Made by a program: the position numbers and the translations under genes. A stretch of DNA of 64,000 nucleotides. Origin: Streptococcus sp. 29896 (GTDB lineage: Bacteria; Bacillota; Bacilli; Lactobacillales; Streptococcaceae). This document shows positions 45,081 through 55,144 of this stretch, piece after piece. The DNA is taken from assembly GCF_032594915.1 (NCBI RefSeq), contig NZ_CP118733.1, positions 248,001 through 312,000 on the forward strand, in the 5' to 3' direction. Numbering within the stretch: position 1 is the first letter of the stretch; each line of letters starts with the position of its first letter. The notes under the pieces are model-generated. The model searched no databases. It was not told the origin of the DNA and was given only the letters and a program-made list of their open reading frames with translations.

Positions 45081-46364
45081 ATGTCTGTATCATTTGAAGC
45101 AAAAGAAACAAACCGCGGCGTTTTGACTTTCACAATCGGTCAAGATGCAATCAAACCAGAATTGGACCGCGTTTTCAACAAAGTTAAGAAAGATATCAAT
45201 CTTCCAGGTTTCCGTAAAGGTCACTTGCCACGTGCCGTTTTCAACCAAAAATTTGGTGAAGAAGCACTTTACCAAGATGTAGTAAATGCTCTCTTGCCAG
45301 CAGCTTATGAAGCAGCTGTTGCTGAAGCAGGTCTTGAAGTTGTTGCACAACCAAAAATCGACGTTGTATCTATGGAAAAAGGCCAAGACTGGACAATCAC
45401 TGCTGAAGTTGTGACAAAACCTGAAGTAAAATTGGGTGACTACAAAAACTTGGCAGTTTCAGTAGAAGCGACTAAAGAAGTATCTGACGAAGAAGTAGAT
45501 GCAAAAATCGAAGCTGCACGCAACAACTTGGCTGAATTGGTTATCAAAGAAGGCCCAGCAGCTGAAGGCGACACAGTTGTTATCGACTTTGTAGGTTCAA
45601 TCGACGGCGTTGAATTTGACGGCGGTAAAGGCGAGAACTTCTCACTTGGACTTGGTTCAGGTCAATTCATCCCAGGTTTCGAAGCTCAATTGGTAGGCCA
45701 CGCAGCTGGTGAAGAAGTAAACGTTGAAGTGACTTTCCCAGAAGACTACCAAGCAGCTGACCTTGCTGGTAAACCAGCCCTCTTCGTGACAAAAATCCAC
45801 GAAGTAAAAGCAAAAGAAGTTCCAGCTTTGGATGACGAATTGGCAAAGGACATCGACGAAGAAGTAGAAACACTTGATGAGTTGAAAGCTAAGTACCGTA
45901 AAGAATTGGAAGCAGCAAAAGAAGTTGCCTTTGACGATGCAGTTGAATCAGCAGCTCTTGAATTGGCTGTAGAAAACGCTGAAATCGTTGAATTGCCAGA
46001 AGAAATGATCCACGAAGAAGTTCACCGTGCAATCAACGAATTCTTGGGTGGTATGCAACAACAAGGTATCTCACCAGATATGTACTTCCAAATCACTGGT
46101 ACAACTCGTGAAGACCTTCATAAACAATACGAAGCAGATGCTGAAAAACGCACTAAGACAAACTTGGTTGTTGAAGCAGTAGCGAAAGCAGAAGGTTTCG
46201 AAGCAACTGACGCTGAAATCGAAAAAGAAATCGAAGACTTGGCAGCGACTTACAAGATGGAAGTAGCACAAGTTCGTAGCTTGCTTTCACCAGAAATGCT
46301 TAAACACGACATCGCTGTGAAGAAAGCCGTAGAAGTGATCACAAGCACTGCAACTGTAAAATAA
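45081..46364 (+). CDS. tig: Trigger factor (ribosome-bound chaperone, PPIase)
   Basis: A 427-residue chaperone. Ribosome-binding signature [15 protein letters not shown] near residue 40, FKBP-type prolyl isomerase domain (residues about 160-245, [20 protein letters not shown]) and the helical C-terminal arms. TAAGGAGAATGACAGA precedes the ATG at 45081; an ATG nine bases earlier is in a different frame position and not used. Strong codon bias. Confidence 0.96.
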   Translation: MSVSFEAKETNRGVLTFTIGQDAIKPELDRVFNKVKKDINLPGFRKGHLPRAVFNQKFGEEALYQDVVNALLPAAYEAAVAEAGLEVVAQPKIDVVSMEKGQDWTITAEVVTKPEVKLGDYKNLAVSVEATKEVSDEEVDAKIEAARNNLAELVIKEGPAAEGDTVVIDFVGSIDGVEFDGGKGENFSLGLGSGQFIPGFEAQLVGHAAGEEVNVEVTFPEDYQAADLAGKPALFVTKIHEVKAKEVPALDDELAKDIDEEVETLDELKAKYRKELEAAKEVAFDDAVESAALELAVENAEIVELPEEMIHEEVHRAINEFLGGMQQQGISPDMYFQITGTTREDLHKQYEADAEKRTKTNLVVEAVAKAEGFEATDAEIEKEIEDLAATYKMEVAQVRSLLSPEMLKHDIAVKKAVEVITSTATVK

Positions 46365-46372
46365 TAAATTAG

Positions 46373-46400
46373 GAAGCCAGTTTCGACTGGTTTCTTTTTT
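46373..46400 (+). terminator. Terminator of tig
   Basis: GAAGCCAGT-TTCG-ACTGGTTTC then TTTTTT. Confidence 0.88.
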
Positions 46401-46431
46401 GTACTTTTTTGCTATTTTTTTCACGATAAAC

Positions 46432-46473
46432 TTGACTGGTTAATTATTTTATGGTATAAACTTAACTAGTTAA
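46432..46473 (+). promoter_or_regulatory. Zinc-regulated promoter with two AdcR boxes
   Basis: TTGACTGGTTAA (46432-46443) and TTAACTAGTTAA (46462-46473) match the AdcR zinc repressor box. TTGACT of the first box doubles as the -35; 17 bp on, TATAAA (46455-46460, preceded by TGG) is the -10, and the second box covers the start of transcription. Zinc-dependent repression is inferred from the known AdcR regulon. Confidence 0.85.
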
Positions 46474-46491
46474 TCATTTAAAGGAGGAACT

Positions 46492-47406
46492 ATGAAAAAG
46501 AAATTGTTTAGCTTTCTCTGTTTGGCTTTGACCTGTTTGTTGGCGGCTTGCCAGCTTCAGCCCATGCCGGAAGAGAAGGAGGGATTGACCATTGTCACAA
46601 GTTTTTACCCGATTTATTCAATGGTCAAATCTGTTTCAGGCCAGCGCAATCAGGTGCGAATGATCGGTTCGCGGTCGGGTATTCATTCCTATGAGCCGTC
46701 TGCTGGCGATGTTCGTGCGATTTATGATGCAGATGTTTTTATTTATCACTCGGGAGTTTTAGAATCCTGGGCTAAGCGTTTGGACCCCAATTTACAAGGG
46801 TCTTCAGTGGAGGTTTTAGAAGCATCGACCAAGCTAGAGTTGATGCGAGTTCCTGGTTTGGAAGAGGTAGAAGTGGCAGAAGGCCAGGATCCGGCTAGTC
46901 TCTATGACCCCCATACCTGGCTAGATCCTCTCTTAGTTGCTGACGAAGCTAGAGAAATCGCCAAGCTCCTAGGTGAGCAAGATCCAGACCATGCTCAGGA
47001 ATACCATGAGAATGCAGAAGCATTTGCCAAGGAAGCAGAACAACTCTATCAGACCTATAAGCCAATCTTCGAGAAAGTTTCTTCCAAGACCTTTGTGACT
47101 CAGCATACAGCTTTTTCTTACCTGGCTCATCGTTTTGGCTTAACTCAGCTGGGAATTGCAGGGGTTTCTGAAGAAGAGCCGAGCCCCAAACGGCTAGCAG
47201 AAATCAAAGAGTTTGTGGAAGATTATCAGGTGAGGACCATTTTTGTAGAAAAAGGGGTGTCCGATAAGATGGCGCAAACCCTTGCTAAAGAAACAGGTGT
47301 AGAGCTGAAGGTCTTGGACCCCTTAGAGGCAGACCCAGAAAATGCAGCTACCTATTTAGATAATTTAAAAGTGGTGCTTGACACCTTAGCGAAAGAATTA
47401 AAGTAG
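46492..47406 (+). CDS. adcAII: Zinc-binding lipoprotein AdcAII / Lmb
   Basis: A 304-residue cluster 9 (A-I) metal-binding lipoprotein. Lipobox LLAAC at Cys20. Zinc ligands are visible at FIYHSG, VTQHTAFSYLAHRFG and the C-terminal acidic region; SFYPIYSMVKSV opens the first lobe. No His-rich AdcA-type loop or ZinT domain, so it is the AdcAII/Lmb type, which has also been reported to bind laminin. Co-transcribed with the histidine-triad gene 12 bp downstream; the permease and ATPase (AdcBC) are elsewhere. Confidence 0.92.
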   Translation: MKKKLFSFLCLALTCLLAACQLQPMPEEKEGLTIVTSFYPIYSMVKSVSGQRNQVRMIGSRSGIHSYEPSAGDVRAIYDADVFIYHSGVLESWAKRLDPNLQGSSVEVLEASTKLELMRVPGLEEVEVAEGQDPASLYDPHTWLDPLLVADEAREIAKLLGEQDPDHAQEYHENAEAFAKEAEQLYQTYKPIFEKVSSKTFVTQHTAFSYLAHRFGLTQLGIAGVSEEEPSPKRLAEIKEFVEDYQVRTIFVEKGVSDKMAQTLAKETGVELKVLDPLEADPENAATYLDNLKVVLDTLAKELK

Positions 47407-47418
47407 ATTGGAGAAAGT

Positions 47419-50160
47419 ATGAAAAAGAAATGGATTCAGTTGGTACTTCCAGCAACGGTTGGTGCAGGTTTGTGTGGCTATTTTTTAGGCCAATACCAAG
47501 CAAACTTAAGTACACAACATCAAATCGCCTATGTTGAGTCAGAGTCGCAAGAAGGTGCAGTGGTTACAGAAACCAAGACTCCTGATCAGGTCTCCGCAGA
47601 AGAAGGGATTGATGCGGAACAGATTATTGTAAAAATCACGGATCAAGGCTATGTCACATCGCACGGAGACCACTTCCATTATTACAATGGTAAGGTTCCT
47701 TTCGATTCTATTTTTAGTGAAGAATTGTTGATGCTTGACCCGACCTATGTTTTGGACCAAAGCCACATCGTTAACGAAGTGAAAAATGGCTATGTTATCA
47801 AGGTAGATGGCAAGTATTATGTCTATTTGACCGATCCAAGCAAGCGTGATAACATTCGTACCAAGGAGGAGATTGCTAGTCAGCAGGAAATTACTGGGAA
47901 AAAAGCAGAGCAGGGACGGGCGGCTAGTCAAGGAAAGACAGGTCCCTATACTACAGACGATGGCTATGTTTTCAATCCAAATGACGTCATCGAAGATACG
48001 GGAGATGGCTATATTGTTCCCCATGGCAGTCACTTCCACTTTATTCCCAAAAAAGATTTGTCGCCAGATGAACTCAAGGCAGCACAGGCTGTTTGGGCAG
48101 GGAAATCTGGACAAGGGAGTCAGTCTAGCTCAACTGCGGCAAGAAGACAAGAAGTAGCTGCTATTGGAGCAGGTCAAGACTTGGCTTCCTTGTTGGCCCA
48201 ATTGGACCGTACCCCTTTATCTGAGCGTCATGTCGAAGCTGATGGTTTGGTCTTTGATCCAAGAGCTATCAGTAAAAAAACAGCCACCGGTGTAATTGTG
48301 CCCCACGGAGATCATTTCCACTTTATTCCTTACAGTCAGATGTCTGCCTTGGAAGAAAAGATTGCCCGAATGATTGGCACAAGTGGTGCAAGTGTCGGCC
48401 AGGCAAATGGTGGTACCAGACACCAAGCCACTAGTCATCAGGTTCACTCTAATCCAACACCAAGTCCAATCTTGCCAACTAGTCAAACCAAGCCGACAGG
48501 AACTGCCAAGCAACAGACTCGTATGTGGCAGGGACGTCCGATAACTGTTTATGGTAAGGGATTGGATGGCAAAGCCTACTTCACTAGTGATGGTTATCAG
48601 TTCAGTAAGGCTTCGATTACCTCTGTTGATGAACATGGTTTGATTGCAAGTCACGGAGACCACTTCCATTATGTTGGCTTTGGTGAATTAGAAGAATTTG
48701 AATTGAAGGAAGTTGCAGCATGGTTGGCTGAAAAATCCCAGGTCAATGCTGGCGGTCCTTCGACAACAGCTCCATCAAAACCAGTAACCCCTCCAGCGAC
48801 TGAGGGACAAGAGAGTCCTGAAAACCGCCCTGAATTTGATAGCCAGGCAGTTTTGCGCAAGGCTAGTCATCAAGGTCGGGTAGGCTATTGGATGGAAGTG
48901 GATGGCAAGGCTTATTTCTATGCCCGTCAGGAATTAGATTTGATGAAGATTTCATTTGCAGAATTGCGTCTGATGGAGAAGGATCCATCCTATCTATTTG
49001 ATGTCAGCCCTGCTAAAGAGGGGGATCTGACACCAGCTCCACTTGTGCCAATCCATAAGCTTCCAATGCGTGGTGGAAATGCCACCTATGATACCGGGGA
49101 AGTCTTTGTTATTCCGCATATTGACCACATCCATGTCCTACCATATACCTGGTTGAACAAGGAACAGATTGCGACCATCAAGTACCTCATGCGTCATCCT
49201 GAAGTTCGCCCTGCAGCTTGGACCAGCAGCGGTCATAGTCATGATGAAGCCGCGGACCAGTTGGCACCGATTCTCAATGCGACAGCACCAGATAAGAGGG
49301 CTGGTTTGAAAAATTGGCAGATTGTCCATACAGCAGAAGAGGTGGGGGCAGCTCGTGCCCAAGGGCGATTTGCGACAGCTGATGGCTATATCTTTGCGGC
49401 TGAGGATGTATTGGATCCTAGAAGTTTTGTCTTCCGTGATGCATTTAGTCTGCCACGTGCAGATGATGACAGCCTGCGTTCAGTGAAAAAGAGCGAGCTC
49501 TCCAGTCAGGAATTGGCTGCGGTTCAAGCACTATTAGACAAGCGTGATAGAGATGAGTTGGCCAAACGTGTAACACCGCAAGAGCAACGGAAAGGATTGA
49601 AGAATTGGCAGATTGTCCACAGTTATGAGGAAATTGAAGCTGCCAAGGCGGCTGGTAAATTTACGACCAAGGATGGATACATTTTTGATCCACAAGATGT
49701 TGTCGATCCAAAAACCAAGGTTTCTCAAACGGCCTTCCGCATCCCAAGACCAGACGGTTCAGGTTTCTACCGGGTGGAAAAAGCTGCGCTCAATCCGCAA
49801 ACGGAATTGGCACCAGCAGAAGCCTTGCTAGCGGCAACTCAACCAGCACCTGCCCAGTCTGCAAAACCTACAGAATCAACAACTCAGCCAAGCACTTCTT
49901 CGATTATTGCAACGCCTGCCCAACGCTTCACTCCTGAGGAAACAAGGGAGGAAAGCGGTACGCCAACAAGCAATCAAGCGCAAGAATCCAAGAGTGAGAC
50001 TACTCCATCAAGTACATCACCATCGGATACTGAGCCAGTTGCTAAACCGGCAAGCGAAGAGGCAGCTAGCGAACCGGCAGTAGCTGATGAACCAGTTCCA
50101 GTCCTGATAGATTCAACTGAAAGCAAGCCAGAGAAGGCAGTAGACTCTGTCTCAGAATAA
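47419..50160 (+). CDS. htpS: Histidine-triad surface protein (Pht/HtpS family)
   Basis: A 913-residue surface protein. Signal segment MKKKWIQLVLPATVGAGLCGYFLGQY, with a Cys like that of pneumococcal Pht proteins. Five HxxHxH zinc triads: SHGDHFHYY (near residue 81), PHGSHFHFI (201), PHGDHFHFI (295), SHGDHFHYV (411) and PHIDHIHVL (564). Then two tandem modules of about 95 residues, each opening GLKNWQIVH, and a Pro/Ser/Thr/Glu-rich tail without LPxTG. The family scavenges zinc for AdcAII and impairs complement. The symbol HtpS reflects the S. suis name. Confidence 0.9.
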   Translation: MKKKWIQLVLPATVGAGLCGYFLGQYQANLSTQHQIAYVESESQEGAVVTETKTPDQVSAEEGIDAEQIIVKITDQGYVTSHGDHFHYYNGKVPFDSIFSEELLMLDPTYVLDQSHIVNEVKNGYVIKVDGKYYVYLTDPSKRDNIRTKEEIASQQEITGKKAEQGRAASQGKTGPYTTDDGYVFNPNDVIEDTGDGYIVPHGSHFHFIPKKDLSPDELKAAQAVWAGKSGQGSQSSSTAARRQEVAAIGAGQDLASLLAQLDRTPLSERHVEADGLVFDPRAISKKTATGVIVPHGDHFHFIPYSQMSALEEKIARMIGTSGASVGQANGGTRHQATSHQVHSNPTPSPILPTSQTKPTGTAKQQTRMWQGRPITVYGKGLDGKAYFTSDGYQFSKASITSVDEHGLIASHGDHFHYVGFGELEEFELKEVAAWLAEKSQVNAGGPSTTAPSKPVTPPATEGQESPENRPEFDSQAVLRKASHQGRVGYWMEVDGKAYFYARQELDLMKISFAELRLMEKDPSYLFDVSPAKEGDLTPAPLVPIHKLPMRGGNATYDTGEVFVIPHIDHIHVLPYTWLNKEQIATIKYLMRHPEVRPAAWTSSGHSHDEAADQLAPILNATAPDKRAGLKNWQIVHTAEEVGAARAQGRFATADGYIFAAEDVLDPRSFVFRDAFSLPRADDDSLRSVKKSELSSQELAAVQALLDKRDRDELAKRVTPQEQRKGLKNWQIVHSYEEIEAAKAAGKFTTKDGYIFDPQDVVDPKTKVSQTAFRIPRPDGSGFYRVEKAALNPQTELAPAEALLAATQPAPAQSAKPTESTTQPSTSSIIATPAQRFTPEETREESGTPTSNQAQESKSETTPSSTSPSDTEPVAKPASEEAASEPAVADEPVPVLIDSTESKPEKAVDSVSE

Positions 50161-50168
50161 AAAAACAC

Positions 50169-50240
50169 AGCTTTTGCACTCCCTGAAATGGTTAGCAGGC
50201 ACTGCCGACCATTTTGAAAGGGAGGCAGAAGCTATTTTTT
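50169..50240 (+). terminator. Long terminator hairpin after htpS
   Basis: An extended stem: AGCTT/AAGCT, TGC/GCA, CTCCCT/AGGGAG and ATGGT/ACCAT in order, followed by ATTTTTT. Confidence 0.8.
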
Positions 50241-50369
50241 ATAAAAGGAAGAATAAACAGAATTATCTATATTTTTTAAAAAATCAGAAAATTCTCTTGT
50301 AAAGTTGAGAAAAATCTTTTAATATATAGTTGTATATCCATACAAATTTATAAAGGAGGTTATGAAAAT

Positions 50370-53300
50370 ATGGATCTATTCAAGCGAATAGGAAAAGGAT
50401 TGATGGGCGGTAGTCTGAGTATCATTCTCTTGCTAACTGCTTTTGTTGGTCCAACTATTTCAGCTGAAACTAGCTCAAGCGTGGACGAGTCGCTTCTGTC
50501 TTCGGAGGTAAGTAGCAATGCTGACCTTTCTACAGATAACTCTGTAACCGCTATCACGTCTTCGCTAGAAGCGGAAGTTACGGTAACAACAACGGAGTTG
50601 TCGGACCAGACAGAGCAAGCTCCCCCTCTCCTATCTAGCGAGCCACTTGCGGCAGGTGAGTCGGCAGAGGATTCTAGTTTGGTAGAGGCTGTCCCTGTTC
50701 CAAGCCCTGTGACTTCTGAAGAAGGGTTTGTTCCGAATGCGGGAACGAGTCAGACAAGGGTAGAGGTTCTTTCTGAAGAAAGCAATGCGCTGATTGAAGC
50801 ACCAACTGTTTGGGAGACAGGAAATAAGGGAGAAGGCATGGTGATTGCCATTGTCGATTCTGGAATCGATGTCACTCACGATGCTTACAGCTTAATAGAT
50901 ATTTCGACAGCTAAGTATAAAAATGAAGCTGAAATTGAAGCTGTTAAGGCTGCAAATGGCATTAGCTACGGCCAATGGTACAATGAAAAAATTGTCTTCG
51001 CCTATAACTACCTTGATTTGAATACAGAAGTCAAGGAAGAAAAAGAAGCAACCCACGGAGGACACGTTGCAGGGATTGCAGCGGGAAATCCGACTCAAGA
51101 AGACAGTATTGGGCAAAAGATTGTTGGCGTGGCACCAGAGGCTCAATTGATGTTCATGCGGGTCTTCTCGGACAAATTCGGTAGTGGGACCCAGCCCTAT
51201 CTTTATATTCGAGCTATAGAAGATGCGGTCAAACTTGGTGCAGATGTGATTAACCTGAGTTTGGGTTCGGCAGCTGGCTCTTTGATTGATGCTAGCGTAG
51301 CTTTGAACCAAGCTATTGAAGATGCCAAAAAACGTGGAGTATCAGTGGTTATTGCTGCAGGGAATGACCGGGTTTGGGGAGACGGCCAGGGCAATCCTTT
51401 GGTGGAAAATCCTGATTATGGCTTGGTTGCCTCGCCAGCGGCTGCGCGTGATAGCATTGCCGTTGCTTCCTTCAACAATAGCCATGTCATCAAGGATGTT
51501 TTCCAAATTTTAGGGATGGAAAATGATGCTCGCTTCAATAATGGGAAAGGGACCTATACACAACCGAGTGGGCTTGCCAAAGATTTCGAAGTTGGAAAAA
51601 CCTATGATTATGTCTATGTCGGTTTGGGGCGTCCAGAGGATTTTACAGACAAGGATGTGGCTGGAAAGATTGCTCTGATTGAGCGGGGGATTATTTCTTT
51701 TGATGCCAAAATCACAGAAGCTGTGAATAAGGGAGCTGTTGGTGCAGTTATCTTTAATAATGTAGAGACCGGTGATGACTTGTCTATGGCTGTCACCACT
51801 CGTGTGTCTAAGTCAATTCCATCCATCTTCATTCCAAAAGCATTAGGACAGGAATTGGCAGCTCAGTCAGGAACAGGTCGTTATCAGCTGGTTTTTGATA
51901 AAAAACGTGCCAACCTCCCAAACCCAGATGCTGACCAATTATCTGAATTTACAAGCTGGGGATTAACGACCGATGGTGAATTGAAGCCGGATTTGACAGC
52001 TCCTGGTGGTGCTATCTATTCTAGTATCAACGACGGCAAGTATGCCAGCATGAACGGTACTTCCATGGCAGCGCCACATGTGGCTGGAGCTATTGCTTTA
52101 CTGAAAAAAGGCTTGATGGAGAAGTACCCTGATTTGCAAGGGGAAGCTCTCCAGGAACGCATCAAGCAAGTATTGATGGCGACGGCTCGCCCTCATTTTG
52201 ACGAGAAAAGCCAGGCCTATGTTTCTCCTCGTCAACAGGGAGCGGGTTTGATCCATGTCGCGGCAGCACTCGATAGTTCCCTCTACTTACTTGGTAAGGA
52301 TGCTTACCCAAGTATCTCTCTGGGGAATGTCGGAGATATTTTTGAGTTTGATGTTACCGTCTTCAATACGAGCCAAGAAGAAAAGGTACTTTACTACGTT
52401 AGCCATCTGAATACGGATGCCGTAGTAGATGGTCGTTTTGCCTTGACACCACGTGAGTTGGCACGAGTGGAAGGACAGGAAATCCGTGTGGCGGCTGGAT
52501 CTAGTCAGATTGTTCGGATCCGACTAGACGCGTCAGCTTTTGCTGAAGAATTAGCCAAGCTGATGCCGAACGGCTACTATCTAGAAGGGTTCGTACGCTT
52601 TCAAGATGCCGTTGACAAACTGGATTTGGTTAGCATTCCTTTTGTCGGTTTCCGTGGTCAATTCCAAAACCTTGCGGTTCTAGAGAAATCAATTTACGAT
52701 ATGGCTGAAGGAGAAAAGCCTTTCTATTCAGAAAAAGACTTTACACCGTCAGGGCACTTGGCTGTTGATGAGAAAAATTTCTTTACAGGCTTATTGACCG
52801 GGAAAGCTGAGTTTAACCATGAAACAGGCGAACATGGCATCCAATCACCGATTATTCTTGGAACGTTTGAAAATGCCAAAGGAGAATTCTTGCTCCAAAG
52901 AGACCAAGCCGGACAACCAATTCTAGCTCTTTCTCCAAATGGAGATGGCAATAGAGACGCAGTTGTTTTCCGGGGTGTTTTTCTGCGTAACTTCCGCAAT
53001 CTGCATGTTCAGGTCTTTGCTGCAGCAGATACTGAGCGTCAGGAAATCTTATGGCAGGGTGCGGCAGTTAGTGGTCCGAAAAATTACTATGCCGGCCGAG
53101 CAACCAACCCTCGTGCACACTTGATTGAAACTTCAGCCTGGGAAGGAAAAGACAGCCTAGGTCAGGATTTGCCAGACGGGCTCTACCAATATGTTGTTCG
53201 CTATCTTCCGGAGACGGCGGGTGCCCAGATGCAAGAGATGGTTTATCAGATTGAACTTAATCGTGTGCGACCAGCTATTACAACAGGAATCTTAGATCTG

Positions 53301-55016
53301 GAAAACTTGACCTTTAAGCCACGAGACCCGCTTGCCTATGGCATGCCTATCTATCGTGCTCGGGTGTATTATGTTATCCATACCAAGGATGAAAATGGAA
53401 ATCCAGTTGAAATCTTGAACCCAGACAATATTGGGCCAACCGGACGACCCTTACGTGAAGTTTTGACCCAGCCAAAACGGGTTTATGTAGAACCAGATGA
53501 AAATGGGTTTTATCACCTGCCAGAAATTGATATTCTGGACCGTCCTTTAGATATCAGCAATTTCTTCTACGCTGTTGAAGATCAAGCAGGAAATGTCATC
53601 AGTGCCAACTTGGTAGAATTTGCAGATTTGCCTCAGAACCATGGTATTGTAGTAGTGCAAGTGATTGATGATGCAACTGACCAAGAATTGCCGATTGGCT
53701 ATAACTATCGTATTTTTAACCATGAAGGTGTCGAACTAACAGAGTTAAACAAACCAGGAGGCCCTTTTAGTAACTTGCAGCTCTTGCCATTTGGAGACTA
53801 TACTGTTGAATTGCTCTTGATGGACAAGGATGTGGCCCGCTTGATTGATGGTGAAATTCTACGCAAATCTTTTACAGTGTCAGAAGAAAACAGCTTGGTT
53901 GGTGTGTCTTTCCGAGTGGAAGCGATTGGCCGCTATCCTGTATTGGCAAGCTTTGCAGGTGTGGCGCCAGAAGGAACAATGATCTACTTGGTTGATGCCA
54001 GGGGACAGCGAGTGGAGTTGACACGTGCCCGCTATGCGCTGGAGAGTTTTGAACGCCTGATTCGCCAGGGGCAATACAAGCTTGAAGTTCAGTTGCCAGA
54101 TGGCTATTTTGTCTTGGATTTACCAGCGTCTTACTCGGTTCAAGCAAGCGCGCGTAACTTGCTGGACTTAACCTTAGCAGCTAAAGGTAGCATGGAATCG
54201 TTAGGTCAGGCCTTGTTGAATCCAGCTAGTCAACTACCAAGTTTCGATTTGGCGGCAGATACGGATGGCGACGGATTTAGCAACCAAGTTGAGCTATTAG
54301 CAGGCTCAAATTATGCAGATATGACCTCTGTACCAGATGTGACAGCCAAAGGTGATAGTGTAACCTATGAATTACCACCAGGAGACCTCAGTCTTTCAGG
54401 GGCAGCAGTTTATGCGTCTGTTCCTCCAAGTTTCGATTTGGCGGCAGATACAGATGGCGATAGCTTTAGCAACCAAGTTGAGCTATTAGCGGGCTCAAAC
54501 TATGCAGATGTGACCTCTGTACCAGATGTGACAGCCAAAGGTGATAGTGTAACCCATGAATTACCACTAGGGGACCTCAGTCTTTCAGGAGCAGCAGTTT
54601 ATGCGTCTGTTCCTCCAAGTTTCGATTTGGCGACAGATACAGATGGCGATGGCTTTAGCAACCAAGTTGAGTTATTAGCAGGCTCAAACTATGCAGATGC
54701 GTTCTCTGTGCCAGATGTAACGGCTAAAGGTCAAGCGGCTTACCAAGTTCTGCCACTTGCTCCCCTGCCGATCATTGCAGAAAGAGCGAACGCGAATCTG
54801 GTAACAAAATCACTCGAAAATCCATCACTTTTGAGTCGACCAGTAGGTGAGAAAAAGGTGCAAACAGTTTGGGGCAATTCTCTGTCTGCTGCTGCCAAAG
54901 CCTCTGCAAGCAGTCTGCCACAAACAGCAAGCCAAGAGCAAAGCATTTTATACTGGCTGGCAGCATTCCTTGTGGTAGTAAGTCTCCACAGTTTGAAAAG
55001 AAAAGAAGTTGGGTAA
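50370..55016 (+). CDS. Cell-wall-anchored subtilisin-like serine protease (S8)
   Basis: A 1548-residue surface protease. Signal peptide ending about TISA; low-complexity Ser/Glu prodomain; S8 catalytic residues in VIAIVDSGIDVTHD (Asp), ATHGGHVAGIAAG (His) and NGTSMAAPHVAGAIA (Ser, about residue 566), with a PA insert between His and Ser; Fn3-like domains as in C5a peptidase; three 63-residue repeats with DTDGDGFSNQ calcium motifs; and sorting signal SLPQTA, hydrophobic helix and KRKE tail. LPQTA is a variant LPxTG. Resembles S. suis SspA and group B CspA. GGAGG precedes ATG 50370. Confidence 0.88.
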   Translation: MDLFKRIGKGLMGGSLSIILLLTAFVGPTISAETSSSVDESLLSSEVSSNADLSTDNSVTAITSSLEAEVTVTTTELSDQTEQAPPLLSSEPLAAGESAEDSSLVEAVPVPSPVTSEEGFVPNAGTSQTRVEVLSEESNALIEAPTVWETGNKGEGMVIAIVDSGIDVTHDAYSLIDISTAKYKNEAEIEAVKAANGISYGQWYNEKIVFAYNYLDLNTEVKEEKEATHGGHVAGIAAGNPTQEDSIGQKIVGVAPEAQLMFMRVFSDKFGSGTQPYLYIRAIEDAVKLGADVINLSLGSAAGSLIDASVALNQAIEDAKKRGVSVVIAAGNDRVWGDGQGNPLVENPDYGLVASPAAARDSIAVASFNNSHVIKDVFQILGMENDARFNNGKGTYTQPSGLAKDFEVGKTYDYVYVGLGRPEDFTDKDVAGKIALIERGIISFDAKITEAVNKGAVGAVIFNNVETGDDLSMAVTTRVSKSIPSIFIPKALGQELAAQSGTGRYQLVFDKKRANLPNPDADQLSEFTSWGLTTDGELKPDLTAPGGAIYSSINDGKYASMNGTSMAAPHVAGAIALLKKGLMEKYPDLQGEALQERIKQVLMATARPHFDEKSQAYVSPRQQGAGLIHVAAALDSSLYLLGKDAYPSISLGNVGDIFEFDVTVFNTSQEEKVLYYVSHLNTDAVVDGRFALTPRELARVEGQEIRVAAGSSQIVRIRLDASAFAEELAKLMPNGYYLEGFVRFQDAVDKLDLVSIPFVGFRGQFQNLAVLEKSIYDMAEGEKPFYSEKDFTPSGHLAVDEKNFFTGLLTGKAEFNHETGEHGIQSPIILGTFENAKGEFLLQRDQAGQPILALSPNGDGNRDAVVFRGVFLRNFRNLHVQVFAAADTERQEILWQGAAVSGPKNYYAGRATNPRAHLIETSAWEGKDSLGQDLPDGLYQYVVRYLPETAGAQMQEMVYQIELNRVRPAITTGILDLENLTFKPRDPLAYGMPIYRARVYYVIHTKDENGNPVEILNPDNIGPTGRPLREVLTQPKRVYVEPDENGFYHLPEIDILDRPLDISNFFYAVEDQAGNVISANLVEFADLPQNHGIVVVQVIDDATDQELPIGYNYRIFNHEGVELTELNKPGGPFSNLQLLPFGDYTVELLLMDKDVARLIDGEILRKSFTVSEENSLVGVSFRVEAIGRYPVLASFAGVAPEGTMIYLVDARGQRVELTRARYALESFERLIRQGQYKLEVQLPDGYFVLDLPASYSVQASARNLLDLTLAAKGSMESLGQALLNPASQLPSFDLAADTDGDGFSNQVELLAGSNYADMTSVPDVTAKGDSVTYELPPGDLSLSGAAVYASVPPSFDLAADTDGDSFSNQVELLAGSNYADVTSVPDVTAKGDSVTHELPLGDLSLSGAAVYASVPPSFDLATDTDGDGFSNQVELLAGSNYADAFSVPDVTAKGQAAYQVLPLAPLPIIAERANANLVTKSLENPSLLSRPVGEKKVQTVWGNSLSAAAKASASSLPQTASQEQSILYWLAAFLVVVSLHSLKRKEVG
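54237..54740 (+). repeat. Tandem 189-bp in-frame repeats encoding calcium-binding modules
   Basis: Near-identical units start at 54237, 54426 and 54615 (exact 189-bp period, last unit partial). Each encodes PSFDLAxDTDGDxFSNQVEL followed by AGSNYAD and DVTAKG. DxDxDG spacing is that of thrombospondin type 3-like calcium-binding repeats. High nucleotide identity indicates recent duplication and a likely length-variable region. Confidence 0.88.
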
Positions 55017-55144
55017 TCCCAACAAGAAGGTCTAGTTTGGCAGAGCCAACTGGACTTTTCTTTTCTGAAAAAAGCGGACTAATCTTTGACTAATTAGCAG
55101 TTTTAGCGTAAAATAGAAAGGAAAGACAAAAAAGGAGAAGAGCC

